Notes: generated by a model from the sequence alone, not told the origin. 64,000 bases of DNA from Geoglobus acetivorans (GCF_039641995.1 NZ_CP087714.1:558001-622000); one strand, 5' to 3'. Numbered from the stretch's first letter, positions 1-8,573 are shown. A program made the numbers and translations.

Positions 1-326
1 TTGGCATACTCTATCAGCTCGAAGATGTCTTCCCTCATCAGCGGTTCTCCACCGCTGAGAAGCAAAACCGGGACCTTCATTTCTGCCAGATCATCGATGA
101 ATTCATTTGCCTCATCTGTTGTAAGCTCTCCTTTTTTCTTCGCTCCAGCATCGGCGTAGCAGTGAACGCACTTGAGGTTGCACCTTGCTGTGGTGTTCCA
201 TACGGTAACCGGAATGGGCTTCTTGCTGGCCTCAACGAGTTTTTTTGGAATCTTTTCTCTGCTACCATACGTAAGCCTTTCCGAGACAGTGATTTCTCCA
301 CCAACCATCTTGCTCAGACCGATCAT
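1..326 (-). CDS. Radical SAM protein, N-terminal part (AhbC/AhbD/NirJ-like)
   Basis: Partial: only the first 108 codons are in the window and the 3' end lies before base 1. The translation from the ATG at 326 carries a radical SAM cluster motif CNLKCVHCY (CX3CX2C) near residue 50, after TARC-type lead-in residues, followed by the SAM-binding GGEP motif (LLSGGEPLMR). This arrangement is typical of the radical SAM enzymes of the siroheme-to-heme route and related peptide-modifying enzymes (AhbC/AhbD/NirJ). The exact substrate cannot be told from this part, so the heme assignment is inference. Its ATG overlaps the stop of the upstream Fe-S gene (ATGA at 323-326), so the two are translationally coupled. 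Confidence 0.8.
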   Translation of the reverse strand, partial: MIGLSKMVGGEITVSERLTYGSREKIPKKLVEASKKPIPVTVWNTTARCNLKCVHCYADAGAKKKGELTTDEANEFIDDLAEMKVPVLLLSGGEPLMREDIFELIEYA

Positions 327-1393
327 TCTTTCAACCTCTCGGCAATGAATATGGTGATATCTTTTATATTTAATCCTCCACTACTGTTTTTCAGGTTTCT
401 GTAGCAGTAAGGGCAGGAGGTTACGACAACCTCTGCACCAGTTTTTTCGAGCTGGGCAACCCTCATGTCCCTGACAGCTCTTGAAATGTCTCTGTACGAG
501 AGCTTAACACCCCCTCCACCTCCACAGCAGAACGAACTCAAACCGTGCTGTTCGGCTTCCACCAGCATCCCAATCTTTCCGAGCACAACCCTCGGCTCTT
601 CAACCACTTTCATGTGTCTGGCGAGATGACAGGAATCGTGAAAGGCAATCCTGATGTTCTCTTTCCTCAAACCAAGTTTGTTGGCATTCTCTGCGAGAAA
701 TTCAACCATGTGCTGGACTTCTGCACCAATTTCGCCGAACTTTCGATAATCCCTTGCAATCGTTCTGTAACAACCCGGACACGATACAATTATCCTCTTT
801 GCTCCTGTTTTTTCAACAATTTCTCGCAATCTTTCAAAGTTTCTTCTTGCAAATTTTTCGCTCCCTCCCGTTCTCAGAGTTGTGGATCCGCAGCAGTATT
901 TGAACTCTATTGCAAATCTCACACCAATTCTTTCTAGAATTTTCACGCTGCTTTCGAAAATTTCACGCTCTCTCAGGAGGGACGTGCATCCCGGATAGTA
1001 CAGTATATCGACTTCCCCGGAAGGGTCGTAGGTTTCAACGTCAATTCCATAGGGATTTCCCGATCTGTCCATTTTTCTGAAAAACTCAGACAGTCTCTCA
1101 GGCACAGCACCGATTTCAACGAATCTCTTTCTTGCTGTTTCAAGCAGGTTTGTAACCTCCACACCTGATGGGCAGACAACCTCGCACATCGCACATGTCA
1201 GGCAGCTGAACGCCGATTTTATCAGCTCAGAATCGTTTTCAGCGTGGAATGAAAGGATTATTCTCCCTCTGGGACTCAGATGCTCCCACTTTGTTGCGAG
1301 GTATGTGGGGCAGTCAACAATGCACCTCCCGCACTTTGCACACCTCAAAGTCCAGACGCTTACGGATTCAGTATGTTCCCGGTGTCGAGGCAC
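323..1393 (-). CDS. Fe-S oxidoreductase with two CCG domains (GlcF/LldE/HdrD-like)
   Basis: A 356-residue protein with two N-terminal [4Fe-4S] ferredoxin motifs (CAKCGRCIVDCP near residue 18 and CLTCAMCEVVCP near 65). Two cysteine-rich CCG domains follow (YYPGCTSLL...KYCCGS near 132-170 and FHDSCHLARH...SFCCGGGGG near 246-295). This is the architecture of the electron-transfer subunit GlcF of glycolate oxidase, of LldE-type lactate oxidase subunits and of HdrD. It overlaps the end of the upstream FAD-oxidase gene by 34 nt, which strongly suggests that the two form one lactate or glycolate dehydrogenase passing electrons to quinone or another acceptor. The substrate is inferred: D-lactate use is known in Archaeoglobus. 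The ATG used lies inside the upstream gene; a later TTG start is possible. Confidence 0.88.
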   Translation of the reverse strand: MPRHREHTESVSVWTLRCAKCGRCIVDCPTYLATKWEHLSPRGRIILSFHAENDSELIKSAFSCLTCAMCEVVCPSGVEVTNLLETARKRFVEIGAVPERLSEFFRKMDRSGNPYGIDVETYDPSGEVDILYYPGCTSLLREREIFESSVKILERIGVRFAIEFKYCCGSTTLRTGGSEKFARRNFERLREIVEKTGAKRIIVSCPGCYRTIARDYRKFGEIGAEVQHMVEFLAENANKLGLRKENIRIAFHDSCHLARHMKVVEEPRVVLGKIGMLVEAEQHGLSSFCCGGGGGVKLSYRDISRAVRDMRVAQLEKTGAEVVVTSCPYCYRNLKNSSGGLNIKDITIFIAERLKE

Positions 1394-2601
1394 CTTTTCA
1401 ACCTCCTGTAAAGATCATTTTCCTTAACATCCCACCTCCTGCCAGCCCCATGCTCTCCAATTGTAGCTTCAAATTTCTCTGCAATGCTGTACAGTTCTTC
1501 AGCGAACATAAGAGAGCTGCTGAAGTCGTTCGAGACTATTGCGGGGTGGATGTTTGCCGTATCGAGATGGCCGTAGATGTAAACTTCAGCGCTGTACCTT
1601 TCTTCAAGAGAGTACACTGCACTGATGAACCCGGCCAGTTTTGAAAACGGAACAGCAAAATCCTCTGCGGCATATATTCTCGTTCCCTTTTTTGCTATCT
1701 CGACACCGAGAGTCTCTCTCATTTCCCAGAATTTCCGTTCCTCTCTGCCCTCAAGCTTTTCATACCTTATACCCAGTTTATCCATCTCTGATTCGGACGT
1801 GAAGAACTCAACGGCTATAAGTTCCTCTGCCCCCAGGTCCAGCAATTCGACACATCGGCGGTCAATGAACTCCACGGCGTCAGGCAACAGTTTTAAAATC
1901 CTTTTCAGAATGACAGGCAATTCTGAGAGTTCCGATACCCTCACAAGCGCAGTATGTCTGCACTCTGGAAGTGGCAGGGTCTTCAGGTATATGCCAGTAA
2001 TTATCCCGAATCTACCCTCACTTCCTGCAAATATGCCGGCAGCGCATTCCGGATTTCTGTGTGTTCTGGAGCCAGTGTTGATGGTCTCACCGTCCGGCAG
2101 CACCGCTTCAACTCCCGTAACGAAATTTCTTATTGAGCCATACTTCAGTCCCCTTTTCCCTCCACCGTTGTTGGCCACAAAACCCCCGATAGTTGCGATT
2201 CTGACACTCCCCGGCTCTGGGGGAAGAAATAGGCCGTGCTTTTCAAGCTCCTTTTTCAGATCGTGGATGATCGCTCCAGCCTGAACGTATGCGACCATGT
2301 CTTCCTCGTAAATTTCGATTCTGTCCATTTTCTTCATGTCCACTACAATCGAATTCGAGGGAACCGCTCCACCTGAAGTACCGGTCCCGCTACCTCTCGG
2401 TGTTACCGGAATTGAGTGGCGAGCTGCCAGTTTCAAAAGGTCGGATATCTCAGACTGGCTTTCTGGCCTTACAACTGCCAGAGCATTGCCTGTAAAAGGA
2501 CTTGCGTCTGTAGAATATGCCTTGAGGGCTGCAGTGCCGAACAGGACATCATCCTGACCAAATATGCTTATCAGCTTTTCTTCAAGCTTGGTCTCTGGCA
2601 C
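1360..2601 (-). CDS. FAD-linked oxidase, GlcD / D-lactate dehydrogenase family
   Basis: A 413-residue flavoprotein of the vanillyl-alcohol-oxidase fold. The FAD-binding PCMH domain spans about residues 30-205 with the motif TPRGSGTGTSGGAVP and, later, EPGSVRIATIGGFVANNGGGKRG given here in two halves: EPGSVRIATIGG and FVANNGGGKRG. The C-terminal oxidase domain ends in LDTGNILNP, the usual GlcD tail with the NP motif. The start is a GTG at 2601 placed about 20-30 nt after a TATA-like element, so the mRNA is probably leaderless. Together with the overlapping Fe-S subunit it should oxidise D-lactate or a similar 2-hydroxy acid to the 2-oxo acid. The length is at the short end of the family (usual GlcD about 460). 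Confidence 0.88.
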   Translation of the reverse strand: MPETKLEEKLISIFGQDDVLFGTAALKAYSTDASPFTGNALAVVRPESQSEISDLLKLAARHSIPVTPRGSGTGTSGGAVPSNSIVVDMKKMDRIEIYEEDMVAYVQAGAIIHDLKKELEKHGLFLPPEPGSVRIATIGGFVANNGGGKRGLKYGSIRNFVTGVEAVLPDGETINTGSRTHRNPECAAGIFAGSEGRFGIITGIYLKTLPLPECRHTALVRVSELSELPVILKRILKLLPDAVEFIDRRCVELLDLGAEELIAVEFFTSESEMDKLGIRYEKLEGREERKFWEMRETLGVEIAKKGTRIYAAEDFAVPFSKLAGFISAVYSLEERYSAEVYIYGHLDTANIHPAIVSNDFSSSLMFAEELYSIAEKFEATIGEHGAGRRWDVKENDLYRRLKRCLDTGNILNP

Positions 2602-2620
2602 AATAGAAACTGTATGCGGA

Positions 2621-2632
2621 ATTATAAATATT
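2621..2632 (-). promoter_or_regulatory. TATA element of the GlcD/GlcF operon
   Basis: On the minus strand the stretch reads AATATTTATAAT and lies 20-31 nt before the GTG at 2601, the normal archaeal TATA-to-start spacing for a leaderless transcript. It is the only strong AT-rich box in the 69-nt gap between this operon and tfb. Confidence 0.5.
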
Positions 2633-2670
2633 TCACTGAATGAAAAATTATACTGATTGATAGTTAAAAA

Positions 2671-3666
2671 TCAGAGTATTATCTCTATTCCAAGTTTTTC
2701 GGCCAGCTCCTTGTACCTGTTTCTGATTGTAACTTCCGTGACTCCAGCTACCTCTGCGACTTCTCTCTGGGTTCTCCTTTCTCCGCTTAGGATGGATGCG
2801 ATGTATATTGCCGCGGCGGCAACTCCGGTAGGCCCTCTACCACTCGTAAGCTCCTTCTCCTCGGCCTTCTTGATGATCTCAATCGCCTTTTTCTGAACCT
2901 CTCCGCTCAGCCCAAGGGCCGTGCAGAACCTCGGTATGTAATCTGCCGGACTTGTGGGCATAAGCTTGAGTCCCAGTTCTCTTGCGATGAACCTGTAAGT
3001 CCTTCCAACTTCCTTTCTGTCCACTCTTGAGTATGCGGCTATCTCATCAAGGGTTCTCGGAACGCCAGCCTGTCTGCATGCTGCATAGAGCGCAGCGGCA
3101 ACCACACCTTCTATACTCCTGCCCCTTACAAGGTTCTTCTCCACCGCCTTTCTGTAGATGACGGATGCAATTTCTCTGACACTCTTCGGCAGACCGAGAG
3201 CTGATGCAAGCCTGTCAAGCTCTGAAAGAGCGAAGGCAAGGTTTCTCTCGGTAGCGTTACTTATCCTTATTCTTCTCTGCCATTTTCTCAGCCTGAAGAG
3301 CTGAGCCCTGTTTCTGACCGAAATGGCCTTGCCGTAATAATCCTTGTTCGCCCAGTCTATTATCGTAGTGAGACCCTTGTCGTGTATGGTGTATGTGATG
3401 GGCGCTCCAACTCTTGCCCTCTTCTCCTTCTGCTCACTGTCGAAAGCCCTCCACTCTGGACCGGAATCGATAAACGTCTCTTCAATGACATAACCACAAT
3501 CCTGACAGAGGAATTCACCTCTTCTGTAATCCCTGATGAGCCGTGGGCTTCCACACTCGGGACAGACCTCAATTGTTTCTTCTCTTTCTACTTCCCTTCT
3601 TTCCAGTTCCTTTTCTCTTTCCTTCCTTTCGATTTCCTTTTCCCTTACCCTTTCTACCTCTACCAT
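2671..3666 (-). CDS. tfb: Transcription initiation factor TFIIB (TFB)
   Basis: A 331-residue archaeal TFB. A zinc ribbon at about residues 34-60 has C35, C38, C54 and C57 (VCPECGS...FLCQDCGYV), followed by the B-finger/linker (SGPEWRAFD) and two cyclin-like repeats (about 125-215 and 225-325). TFB bridges TBP-bound DNA (BRE) and RNA polymerase. The first 33 residues are an unusual, almost purely Glu/Arg/Lys/Val leader ([18 protein letters not shown]). A GGTGG Shine-Dalgarno-like site stands just before the ATG at 3666. The gene's first 98 nt overlap the end of gar1 in another frame, so the charged leader and the basic tail of Gar1 are encoded by the same DNA. Confidence 0.97.
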   Translation of the reverse strand: MVEVERVREKEIERKEREKELERREVEREETIEVCPECGSPRLIRDYRRGEFLCQDCGYVIEETFIDSGPEWRAFDSEQKEKRARVGAPITYTIHDKGLTTIIDWANKDYYGKAISVRNRAQLFRLRKWQRRIRISNATERNLAFALSELDRLASALGLPKSVREIASVIYRKAVEKNLVRGRSIEGVVAAALYAACRQAGVPRTLDEIAAYSRVDRKEVGRTYRFIARELGLKLMPTSPADYIPRFCTALGLSGEVQKKAIEIIKKAEEKELTSGRGPTGVAAAAIYIASILSGERRTQREVAEVAGVTEVTIRNRYKELAEKLGIEIIL

Positions 3667-3895
3667 CTTCCACCACCGTGAAAAGAATATCCTCCTCGAT
3701 AATCCTCCTCTTGAAGGGTTTTACAACAAGAAATGGGTTCCTCACCGGGCCGATAATGTCATAAACAAAGCCAATCTTTTCCATCCTCTTGTTGTATACT
3801 GGAGAACCCTCCTTTGGGAGATAATCCGGAACTGACGATAGTATCACGTTACCCGTTTTTGATATGTGCAAAACCCTTCCTATTTTTTTTAGCAC
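3569..3895 (-). CDS. gar1: H/ACA RNP component Gar1
   Basis: A 108-residue protein with the small Gar1 beta-barrel at about residues 1-72 ([41 protein letters not shown]). Gar1 is a core protein of the H/ACA small RNPs that guide pseudouridylation of rRNA together with Cbf5, Nop10 and L7Ae. The last 35 residues are a Lys/Arg/Gly-rich basic tail likely to touch RNA. The start is a GTG at 3895, about 23 nt after a TATA-like box. The gene is co-transcribed with tfb and overlaps it by 98 nt; the gar1-tfb order is found in other euryarchaea. Confidence 0.9.
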   Translation of the reverse strand: MLKKIGRVLHISKTGNVILSSVPDYLPKEGSPVYNKRMEKIGFVYDIIGPVRNPFLVVKPFKRRIIEEDILFTVVEDGRGRKGKGKGNRKEGKRKGTGKKGSRKRRNN

Positions 3896-3917
3896 AAGTC
3901 TTACTTTTCTCAGGTCG

Positions 3918-3929
3918 AATATATAAACA
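3918..3929 (-). promoter_or_regulatory. TATA element of gar1-tfb
   Basis: The minus strand reads GTTTATATATTC, 23-34 nt before the GTG start of gar1, consistent with an almost leaderless transcript and supporting that start. A second AT-rich box (AAAAAATATATCAT) lies just upstream at 3937-3950. Confidence 0.55.
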
Positions 3930-4082
3930 TTTCGAAAATGATATATTTTTTACCCGGTTCGGAATTAAAAATTTTTTGGGAATTCTTTCCGTTCCCAGGT
4001 GAAATCCTGACCCCTTCACTCCTCTACCGGGACAGTTTCTGGAGATGCATCTCAGCTGGGTGAATAATAATTAATCACCAAC

Positions 4083-4092
4083 TTTTTATATG
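4083..4092 (+). promoter_or_regulatory. TATA element of oadG-oadB
   Basis: TTTTTATATG ends 20 nt before the ATG of oadG at 4112, the spacing of a leaderless archaeal transcript. No other box is visible in the gap to gar1. Confidence 0.55.
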
Positions 4093-4111
4093 TTTTACAC
4101 GATTTCGATTC

Positions 4112-4369
4112 ATGGATCCAGCGTACGTTGTGGCGTATGGGATTCTGACGGTATTCTTTACGCTCGCAATCCTCACATTTGCTATATGGTTCCTTTCACT
4201 GCTTTTCGGGAGGGAAAGAGGTTCGAAAAAAGAGCACCCTTCTGGCAAAACTGACGTTAATCTGATTGCTGCTGCGGTCTCAGCTGTTAAAGCCTTCGAA
4301 GATGAGGGCATAACTGTGCCCGTGATAGAGAGGGAAGGAACCAGATGGAAAATGTCCTACAGGTGGTAA
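4112..4369 (+). CDS. oadG: Sodium-pump decarboxylase gamma subunit (OadG-like)
   Basis: A small 85-residue protein with one N-terminal membrane helix (about residues 6-32, AYGILTVFFTLAILTFAIWF) followed by a charged linker and a short conserved C-terminal segment (IAAAVSAVKAFEDEGITVPV). This is the architecture of the gamma subunit of the oxaloacetate/methylmalonyl-CoA/glutaconyl-CoA decarboxylase sodium pumps, which holds the membrane and soluble parts together. Its last 25 nt overlap the beta-subunit gene, the usual partner, which supports the call despite low sequence conservation of the family. Confidence 0.8.
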   Translation: MDPAYVVAYGILTVFFTLAILTFAIWFLSLLFGRERGSKKEHPSGKTDVNLIAAAVSAVKAFEDEGITVPVIEREGTRWKMSYRW

Positions 4370-5436
4370 AATTGCTGGGAGAGCTGCTGATGATTGCCAT
4401 AGCTCTGCTTCTGATTTATCTCGGCATATACAGGAAAATGGAACCTCTCTTACTTGTTCCTATAGGGTTTGGGGCAATGCTCGTTAACATCCCATCATCG
4501 GACATGGCCGTAAACGGCATCTTGGCATTATTCGTTGAATATCTGATAAAAACCGAGATAGTCCCCCTCCTGATATTTCTGGGCATTGGTGCGCTGATAG
4601 ATTTTGGGCCGCTGATAGCAAATCCGATGACCTTTCTCCTTGGTGCAGCAGCGCAGATTGGTGTCTTTGTAGCTTTCATGCTTGCAACGCTGCTCGGTTT
4701 CAATCTTGCTGAGGCTGCCAGCATAGGCATCATTGGCGGGGCGGATGGCCCCACGACAATCTATATCACCACCGCTCTCTCCCCTCATCTTCTCGCTGCA
4801 ACTGCTGTTGCGGCCTACAGCTACATGTCCCTTGTCCCGCTCATTCAGCCTCCGGTCATAAAAGCACTCACGTCCCGGGAAGAGCGTAGGATGAGAATGA
4901 AGCCATTGAGAGAGGTCTCAAAAAATGAAAAAATAGCCTTTTCAGTTGTCGTAACTCTCGTAACGGGCTCCCTCGTTCCTTCAGCTTTACCACTTGTGGG
5001 CATGCTGATGGCAGGGAACCTTTTCAGGGAGAGTGGCGTTACAGACAGACTCGCAAAAGGTGCAAGCGAGGAACTGCTGAACATAATGACCATAATCCTC
5101 GGGCTGAGCATAGGCTCGACGATGCAGGCTTCCTCGTTCCTCCGGCTTGATACACTCTTCGTTCTGACGCTCGGTGTTGTTGCGTTCGCTTCAGCAACAG
5201 CAGGCGGTGTGCTCCTCGCAAAGCTGATGAACCTGTTTTTGAGGGAGAAGATAAATCCGATGATCGGTGCTGCAGGAGTTTCAGCCGTTCCGATGTCAGC
5301 GAGGGTTGTTCAGAGGCTTGCTGCTGAGGAAGATCCAGACAACTTTGTCCTGATGCATGCAATGGGGCCGAATATTGCCGGAGTCATAGGGACTGCGGTT
5401 GTTGCCGGAGCGTTCATTCAGCTACTGGGTATGTAA
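4345..5436 (+). CDS. oadB: Sodium-pump decarboxylase beta subunit (OadB)
   Basis: A 363-residue polytopic membrane protein with about nine to eleven hydrophobic segments. It carries the family signature IGIIGGADGPTTIYIT near residue 128-143, whose Asp takes part in Na+ and proton movement coupled to carboxybiotin decarboxylation. The second signature GAAGVSAVPMSARVVQ is near residues 312-327. The subunit exports Na+ while releasing CO2 from carboxybiotin. The carboxyltransferase alpha chain and the biotin carrier are not in this window, so the substrate (oxaloacetate or methylmalonyl-CoA) is open. Its last 19 nt overlap the convergent radical SAM gene. Confidence 0.93.
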   Translation: MENVLQVVKLLGELLMIAIALLLIYLGIYRKMEPLLLVPIGFGAMLVNIPSSDMAVNGILALFVEYLIKTEIVPLLIFLGIGALIDFGPLIANPMTFLLGAAAQIGVFVAFMLATLLGFNLAEAASIGIIGGADGPTTIYITTALSPHLLAATAVAAYSYMSLVPLIQPPVIKALTSREERRMRMKPLREVSKNEKIAFSVVVTLVTGSLVPSALPLVGMLMAGNLFRESGVTDRLAKGASEELLNIMTIILGLSIGSTMQASSFLRLDTLFVLTLGVVAFASATAGGVLLAKLMNLFLREKINPMIGAAGVSAVPMSARVVQRLAAEEDPDNFVLMHAMGPNIAGVIGTAVVAGAFIQLLGM

Positions 5437-7013
5437 AAATACTTTTTGAGAACTTTGACTCTATCTCCAATAGCTTTTTCGAGATCAGATATGTTTTTTA
5501 CGGGCCTGCTCAGGGCTATTTTTGAAGCCGTTCCTTTTCCTATCCCCGGTACGGATTCGATCTGCAGGAGTGTGGCGCGGTTTATGTCTATTTTCGGCAG
5601 AGCCGTTACGCTCCTTCTCCCGTAATCTATCACTCTGGCATCCAGAATCGTGTTTCTTTCGAAGACTCCAATGAGACCGACGAGCAGCGGGTATGTTCCT
5701 GCCTGTCTTGCGTAGCTGATCTTTCCCTCCACAGCCTCGACTCTTAGATCCGTAAGCAGTCTGCCTTTTGGGACGATCTTCTCGAGCATGACTCTGTCAA
5801 AGTCTCTTCTTATTCTCTCCTTGTAAATTTTGAAATATTTCTTATGCCTTCTCACGTTCTTGTCGCCGGTTTCAGCCATTGGCGTTGACGGAAAGACCTT
5901 CACCTGTCTTAAATTGACTCTTCTAACAAGAAGGTCTCTTTCAAGCAGACTCATCAGAAATTCGTAGTTTTTCTCGAATGTTTTTTTCGTCTCACCTTTA
6001 AGGCCGAAAACGAAGTTCAATCCCGGAAGGAAGTATGGAAGGCCGTTGCGCCCAACATATCTCCCGTATCTGTTGATAAGCTGGACTGCGAAGAAAACGT
6101 CGTCGGGTGTTGCGAGCAGGTTATTCTTCTCTATAACGGCTTCATCGGCACTTTCCATACCCATTGCGGCTATATTTCCCGGTGTCTGATACACCACAAT
6201 CGTTTTGATAATCTCTCTGCTCTCTTCGGGATACTCTGCAATTGTTTTTGGATTCACGTTGTCCAGGTGGAGCGTCTTTATTTTGGGGCATTCCTTCCAT
6301 ATCGCCCGGTGGAAATTTTTCATGAATTCCGGGTCAGGTCTTGGAAACTCCTTGGAGAAATCCCCCATGTAGGTGAAGAAGTCCGTCTGGTTTCCAAGCC
6401 TGAAGTGCCTTACTCCCTGATTGTAAAGGGCTTTTATCTCTGCTATAACCATGTGCGGAGATCTCATCGACACTCTGTGGATTCTTTCTATGCAGAAGCT
6501 GCATTTTTTCCAGTAACAGCCTTTATATGTCTCTATCTCGCACACAACGTGAGGAAAATCCGGATGCTGTCTGACAACTTTTGCTCCGAGAACTGCAAAC
6601 TCGTTAACGAAATTTCTGTTCGGGTCTCTGACTTCTCCCCCAAGTTTTTCGTACAGAGTATGCTCAAAGGGAAATTGCAGAATTTCGTAGCCATCAATCT
6701 CCCCATCAAGTTCAAGTGTGATGGGTCCCACCAGGATTTTCTCCTTTTCGGGGCATACTGCGGGCAGCTCTCGCAGGGATAGTGGTTTACCACCAAGATA
6801 TTTCCCTGGGACGGCTATTCCTGCAATGACAATTATTCTATCTGCTTTTTCAAAAATTGATGGGTTTTTTCTGAACTCGTCTACTGTGGCATATTTCCAG
6901 CTCAGCCCGAGTTTTTCGAGCATTCCTGCGATATACCTCGGGTAGGGCGAGATGTAGGGAGGCACTCCCAGGCATGACGGCTCGTCTACGTAGCCGTCGA
7001 GTATTCCTATCAT
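5418..7013 (-). CDS. Radical SAM protein with C-terminal helix-hairpin-helix domain
   Basis: A 531-residue protein. About residues 1-170 look like a degenerate cobalamin-binding-like alpha/beta domain (MIGILDGYVDEPSCLGVPPY; no DxHxxG cobalamin motif seen). The radical SAM core follows; its cluster motif is GCYWKKCSFC, a CX4CX2C spacing instead of the usual CX3CX2C. The C-terminal 65 residues form a helix-hairpin-helix pair (INRATLLQIESVPGIGKGTA and ISDLEKAIGDRVKVLKKYF), typically a non-specific DNA or RNA binding unit. Similar proteins occur across archaea without an assigned reaction. The start codon at 7013 overlaps the stop of the upstream nucleotidyltransferase gene by four bases (ATGA). 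Confidence 0.88.
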   Translation of the reverse strand: MIGILDGYVDEPSCLGVPPYISPYPRYIAGMLEKLGLSWKYATVDEFRKNPSIFEKADRIIVIAGIAVPGKYLGGKPLSLRELPAVCPEKEKILVGPITLELDGEIDGYEILQFPFEHTLYEKLGGEVRDPNRNFVNEFAVLGAKVVRQHPDFPHVVCEIETYKGCYWKKCSFCIERIHRVSMRSPHMVIAEIKALYNQGVRHFRLGNQTDFFTYMGDFSKEFPRPDPEFMKNFHRAIWKECPKIKTLHLDNVNPKTIAEYPEESREIIKTIVVYQTPGNIAAMGMESADEAVIEKNNLLATPDDVFFAVQLINRYGRYVGRNGLPYFLPGLNFVFGLKGETKKTFEKNYEFLMSLLERDLLVRRVNLRQVKVFPSTPMAETGDKNVRRHKKYFKIYKERIRRDFDRVMLEKIVPKGRLLTDLRVEAVEGKISYARQAGTYPLLVGLIGVFERNTILDARVIDYGRRSVTALPKIDINRATLLQIESVPGIGKGTASKIALSRPVKNISDLEKAIGDRVKVLKKYFYIPSS

Positions 7014-8008
7014 TCTCCCCTCTGGATTTTTGCATGTCCCCCTATGATTGAGCCACTGAGCTCGAGGTTCCTGATTTCACACTTCTCGTCAATTATACTC
7101 CTCCAGACCTTCGTTTTCCTCAGTATGACGTCATCAAAGATAACCGAATCGCTGATATCACTCGCCTCAATCTCACAGTTCCTGCCTATGTATGCGTAGG
7201 GTCCGATGATACTCCTTCTCCTTATCTTCACGCCCTCTTCAATGACAACCGGCTCGATAATCTTTGACGTTCTGTCGATCTCAACATCCTCGCTGACGCT
7301 GTGTGTGAGGTACACCTTCATTGCTCCGAGATAGCTGTCCGGGTTTCCGACATCGTACCAGTTACCGTTGTCGAAAACGAACCCGTAAACCTCTCTCCTG
7401 TCAATCAGCCATGAAATGAAGTCTCCTAAGTTGTCCTTTCTCTCTCCCCTGACATAATCTCCGAGCATGTCCTTGGTCTCTCTGTCGAGCGCATAGATCC
7501 CTATGCCTGCAAGTGTGCTTTTCGGCTTCTCCGGTTTCTCTTCAAATGAAACAATTTTTTCTCCATTGAGGATGGCTATACCATACCTTCTGGCAAGATC
7601 GTAGTCTCCCACATCGTACAGGGCTATGAGCGGTTTTTTTATTTCCTCATACCGGGTTATAAAATCGTCAAGCCCGAAAGAGAATATGTTGTCTCCGGCA
7701 ATAACCAGAACCTCATCATCAAACGTGCTTGTAACCTCATGCAGCGCTCTCACCGCTCCGAGCTTTTCCTCCTCTTTTGTTGTGTTTTCTATCACAAGCT
7801 CAACGTCCTTGTCATCAGCCCATTGCTCGAAGTCATCCCTGAACCTGAGATTCGTAGAGACAATTATGTCAAAACCGAACGGTTTTATTTTCTCGTAAAT
7901 GTGATCGATTATGGTTTTTTTCCCGAGGGGAAGAAGTGGTTTGGCCTTGGTTTTGGTTATGGGCCACAGTCTCGTTGCGTATCCACCTGCCATTATCACT
8001 GCCTTCAT
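7010..8008 (-). CDS. Sugar-phosphate nucleotidyltransferase
   Basis: A 332-residue NDP-sugar pyrophosphorylase. The N-terminal Rossmann-like domain opens with MAGGYATRLWPITKTKAKPL (nucleotide-binding GGxxTRLxPxTxxxPK motif) and has the metal-site VIAGDNIFS. A left-handed beta-helix follows at about residues 245-330 (VIEEGVKIRRRSIIGPYAYI, CEIEASDISDSVIF). It transfers a nucleotidyl group to a sugar-1-phosphate, as in glucose-1-phosphate thymidylyl/uridylyl- or mannose-1-phosphate guanylyltransferases; the exact sugar cannot be told from sequence. It is the first gene of a two-gene operon with the radical SAM-HhH gene. Confidence 0.88.
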   Translation of the reverse strand: MKAVIMAGGYATRLWPITKTKAKPLLPLGKKTIIDHIYEKIKPFGFDIIVSTNLRFRDDFEQWADDKDVELVIENTTKEEEKLGAVRALHEVTSTFDDEVLVIAGDNIFSFGLDDFITRYEEIKKPLIALYDVGDYDLARRYGIAILNGEKIVSFEEKPEKPKSTLAGIGIYALDRETKDMLGDYVRGERKDNLGDFISWLIDRREVYGFVFDNGNWYDVGNPDSYLGAMKVYLTHSVSEDVEIDRTSKIIEPVVIEEGVKIRRRSIIGPYAYIGRNCEIEASDISDSVIFDDVILRKTKVWRSIIDEKCEIRNLELSGSIIGGHAKIQRGE

Positions 8009-8050
8009 TAAGCCTGTTTTGACATGATGAATTAAAAAAATATCGGAAAC

Positions 8051-8060
8051 ACATATATTG
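8051..8060. promoter_or_regulatory. TATA-like box in the divergent moaC / nucleotidyltransferase gap
   Basis: The sequence ACATATATTG lies 21-30 nt before the moaC ATG at 8081, fitting a leaderless moaC transcript. The same near-symmetric box is 43 nt before the divergent gene starting at 8008; for that gene the nearer AT tract at 8026-8040 is an equally good candidate. Confidence 0.45.
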
Positions 8061-8080
8061 TTTTTCTCATTATTTCAGCC

Positions 8081-8545
8081 ATGTTCAGCCATATCGACAG
8101 CGAGGGTAAAGCGAGAATGGTCGATGTCAGCAAAAAGGATGATGTTCTGAGAGTTGCGAGGGCAGAAGGGTACATCCTGCTCAGGAAGGAGACCATCAGA
8201 GCAATCATTGAAAACAGGGTTGCAAAGGGAAATGTGCTGAACACGGCAGTTGTTGCAGGCACACTTGCAGCCAAGAAAACTTCAGAGCTGATACCCCTCT
8301 GCCATCCCCTTCAGATAACCTCGGTGTCCATCGATTTCGAAATTTACGAGGACAGGATAAAGGCGGTCTGCGAGGTAAAATACGTGGGAAAAACTGGAGT
8401 TGAGATGGAAGCGCTTGTTGGGGTTACCAATGCACTTCTCACAGTCTGGGATATGGTTAAATCTATCGAAAAGGACGAGAACGGCCAGTATCCATTTACG
8501 AGGATAACTGACGTCCGGGTCGTTGAGAAAATTAAGGAAAAGTAA
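8081..8545 (+). CDS. moaC: Cyclic pyranopterin monophosphate synthase MoaC
   Basis: A 154-residue MoaC, the second enzyme of molybdenum/tungsten cofactor biosynthesis, which converts the MoaA product (3',8-cyclo-GTP) to cyclic pyranopterin monophosphate. Visible family motifs are MVDVSKK near the N terminus, [20 protein letters not shown], the active-site PLCHPLQI, and [20 protein letters not shown], ending in the catalytic MVKSIEKD Lys/Asp pair. The length matches the family. It stands alone here; the cofactor would serve tungsten/molybdenum enzymes such as aldehyde:ferredoxin oxidoreductases or formylmethanofuran dehydrogenase. Confidence 0.95.
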   Translation: MFSHIDSEGKARMVDVSKKDDVLRVARAEGYILLRKETIRAIIENRVAKGNVLNTAVVAGTLAAKKTSELIPLCHPLQITSVSIDFEIYEDRIKAVCEVKYVGKTGVEMEALVGVTNALLTVWDMVKSIEKDENGQYPFTRITDVRVVEKIKEK

Positions 8546-8573
8546 TTTAAATTTAGGTATGTTATTTCAGAGC

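Noticed and set aside
8523-8573. Longer N terminus for IlvC starting inside moaC
   Set aside because: The extra 17 residues do not match the family; the ATG at 8574 gives the standard start and fits the TATA spacing.
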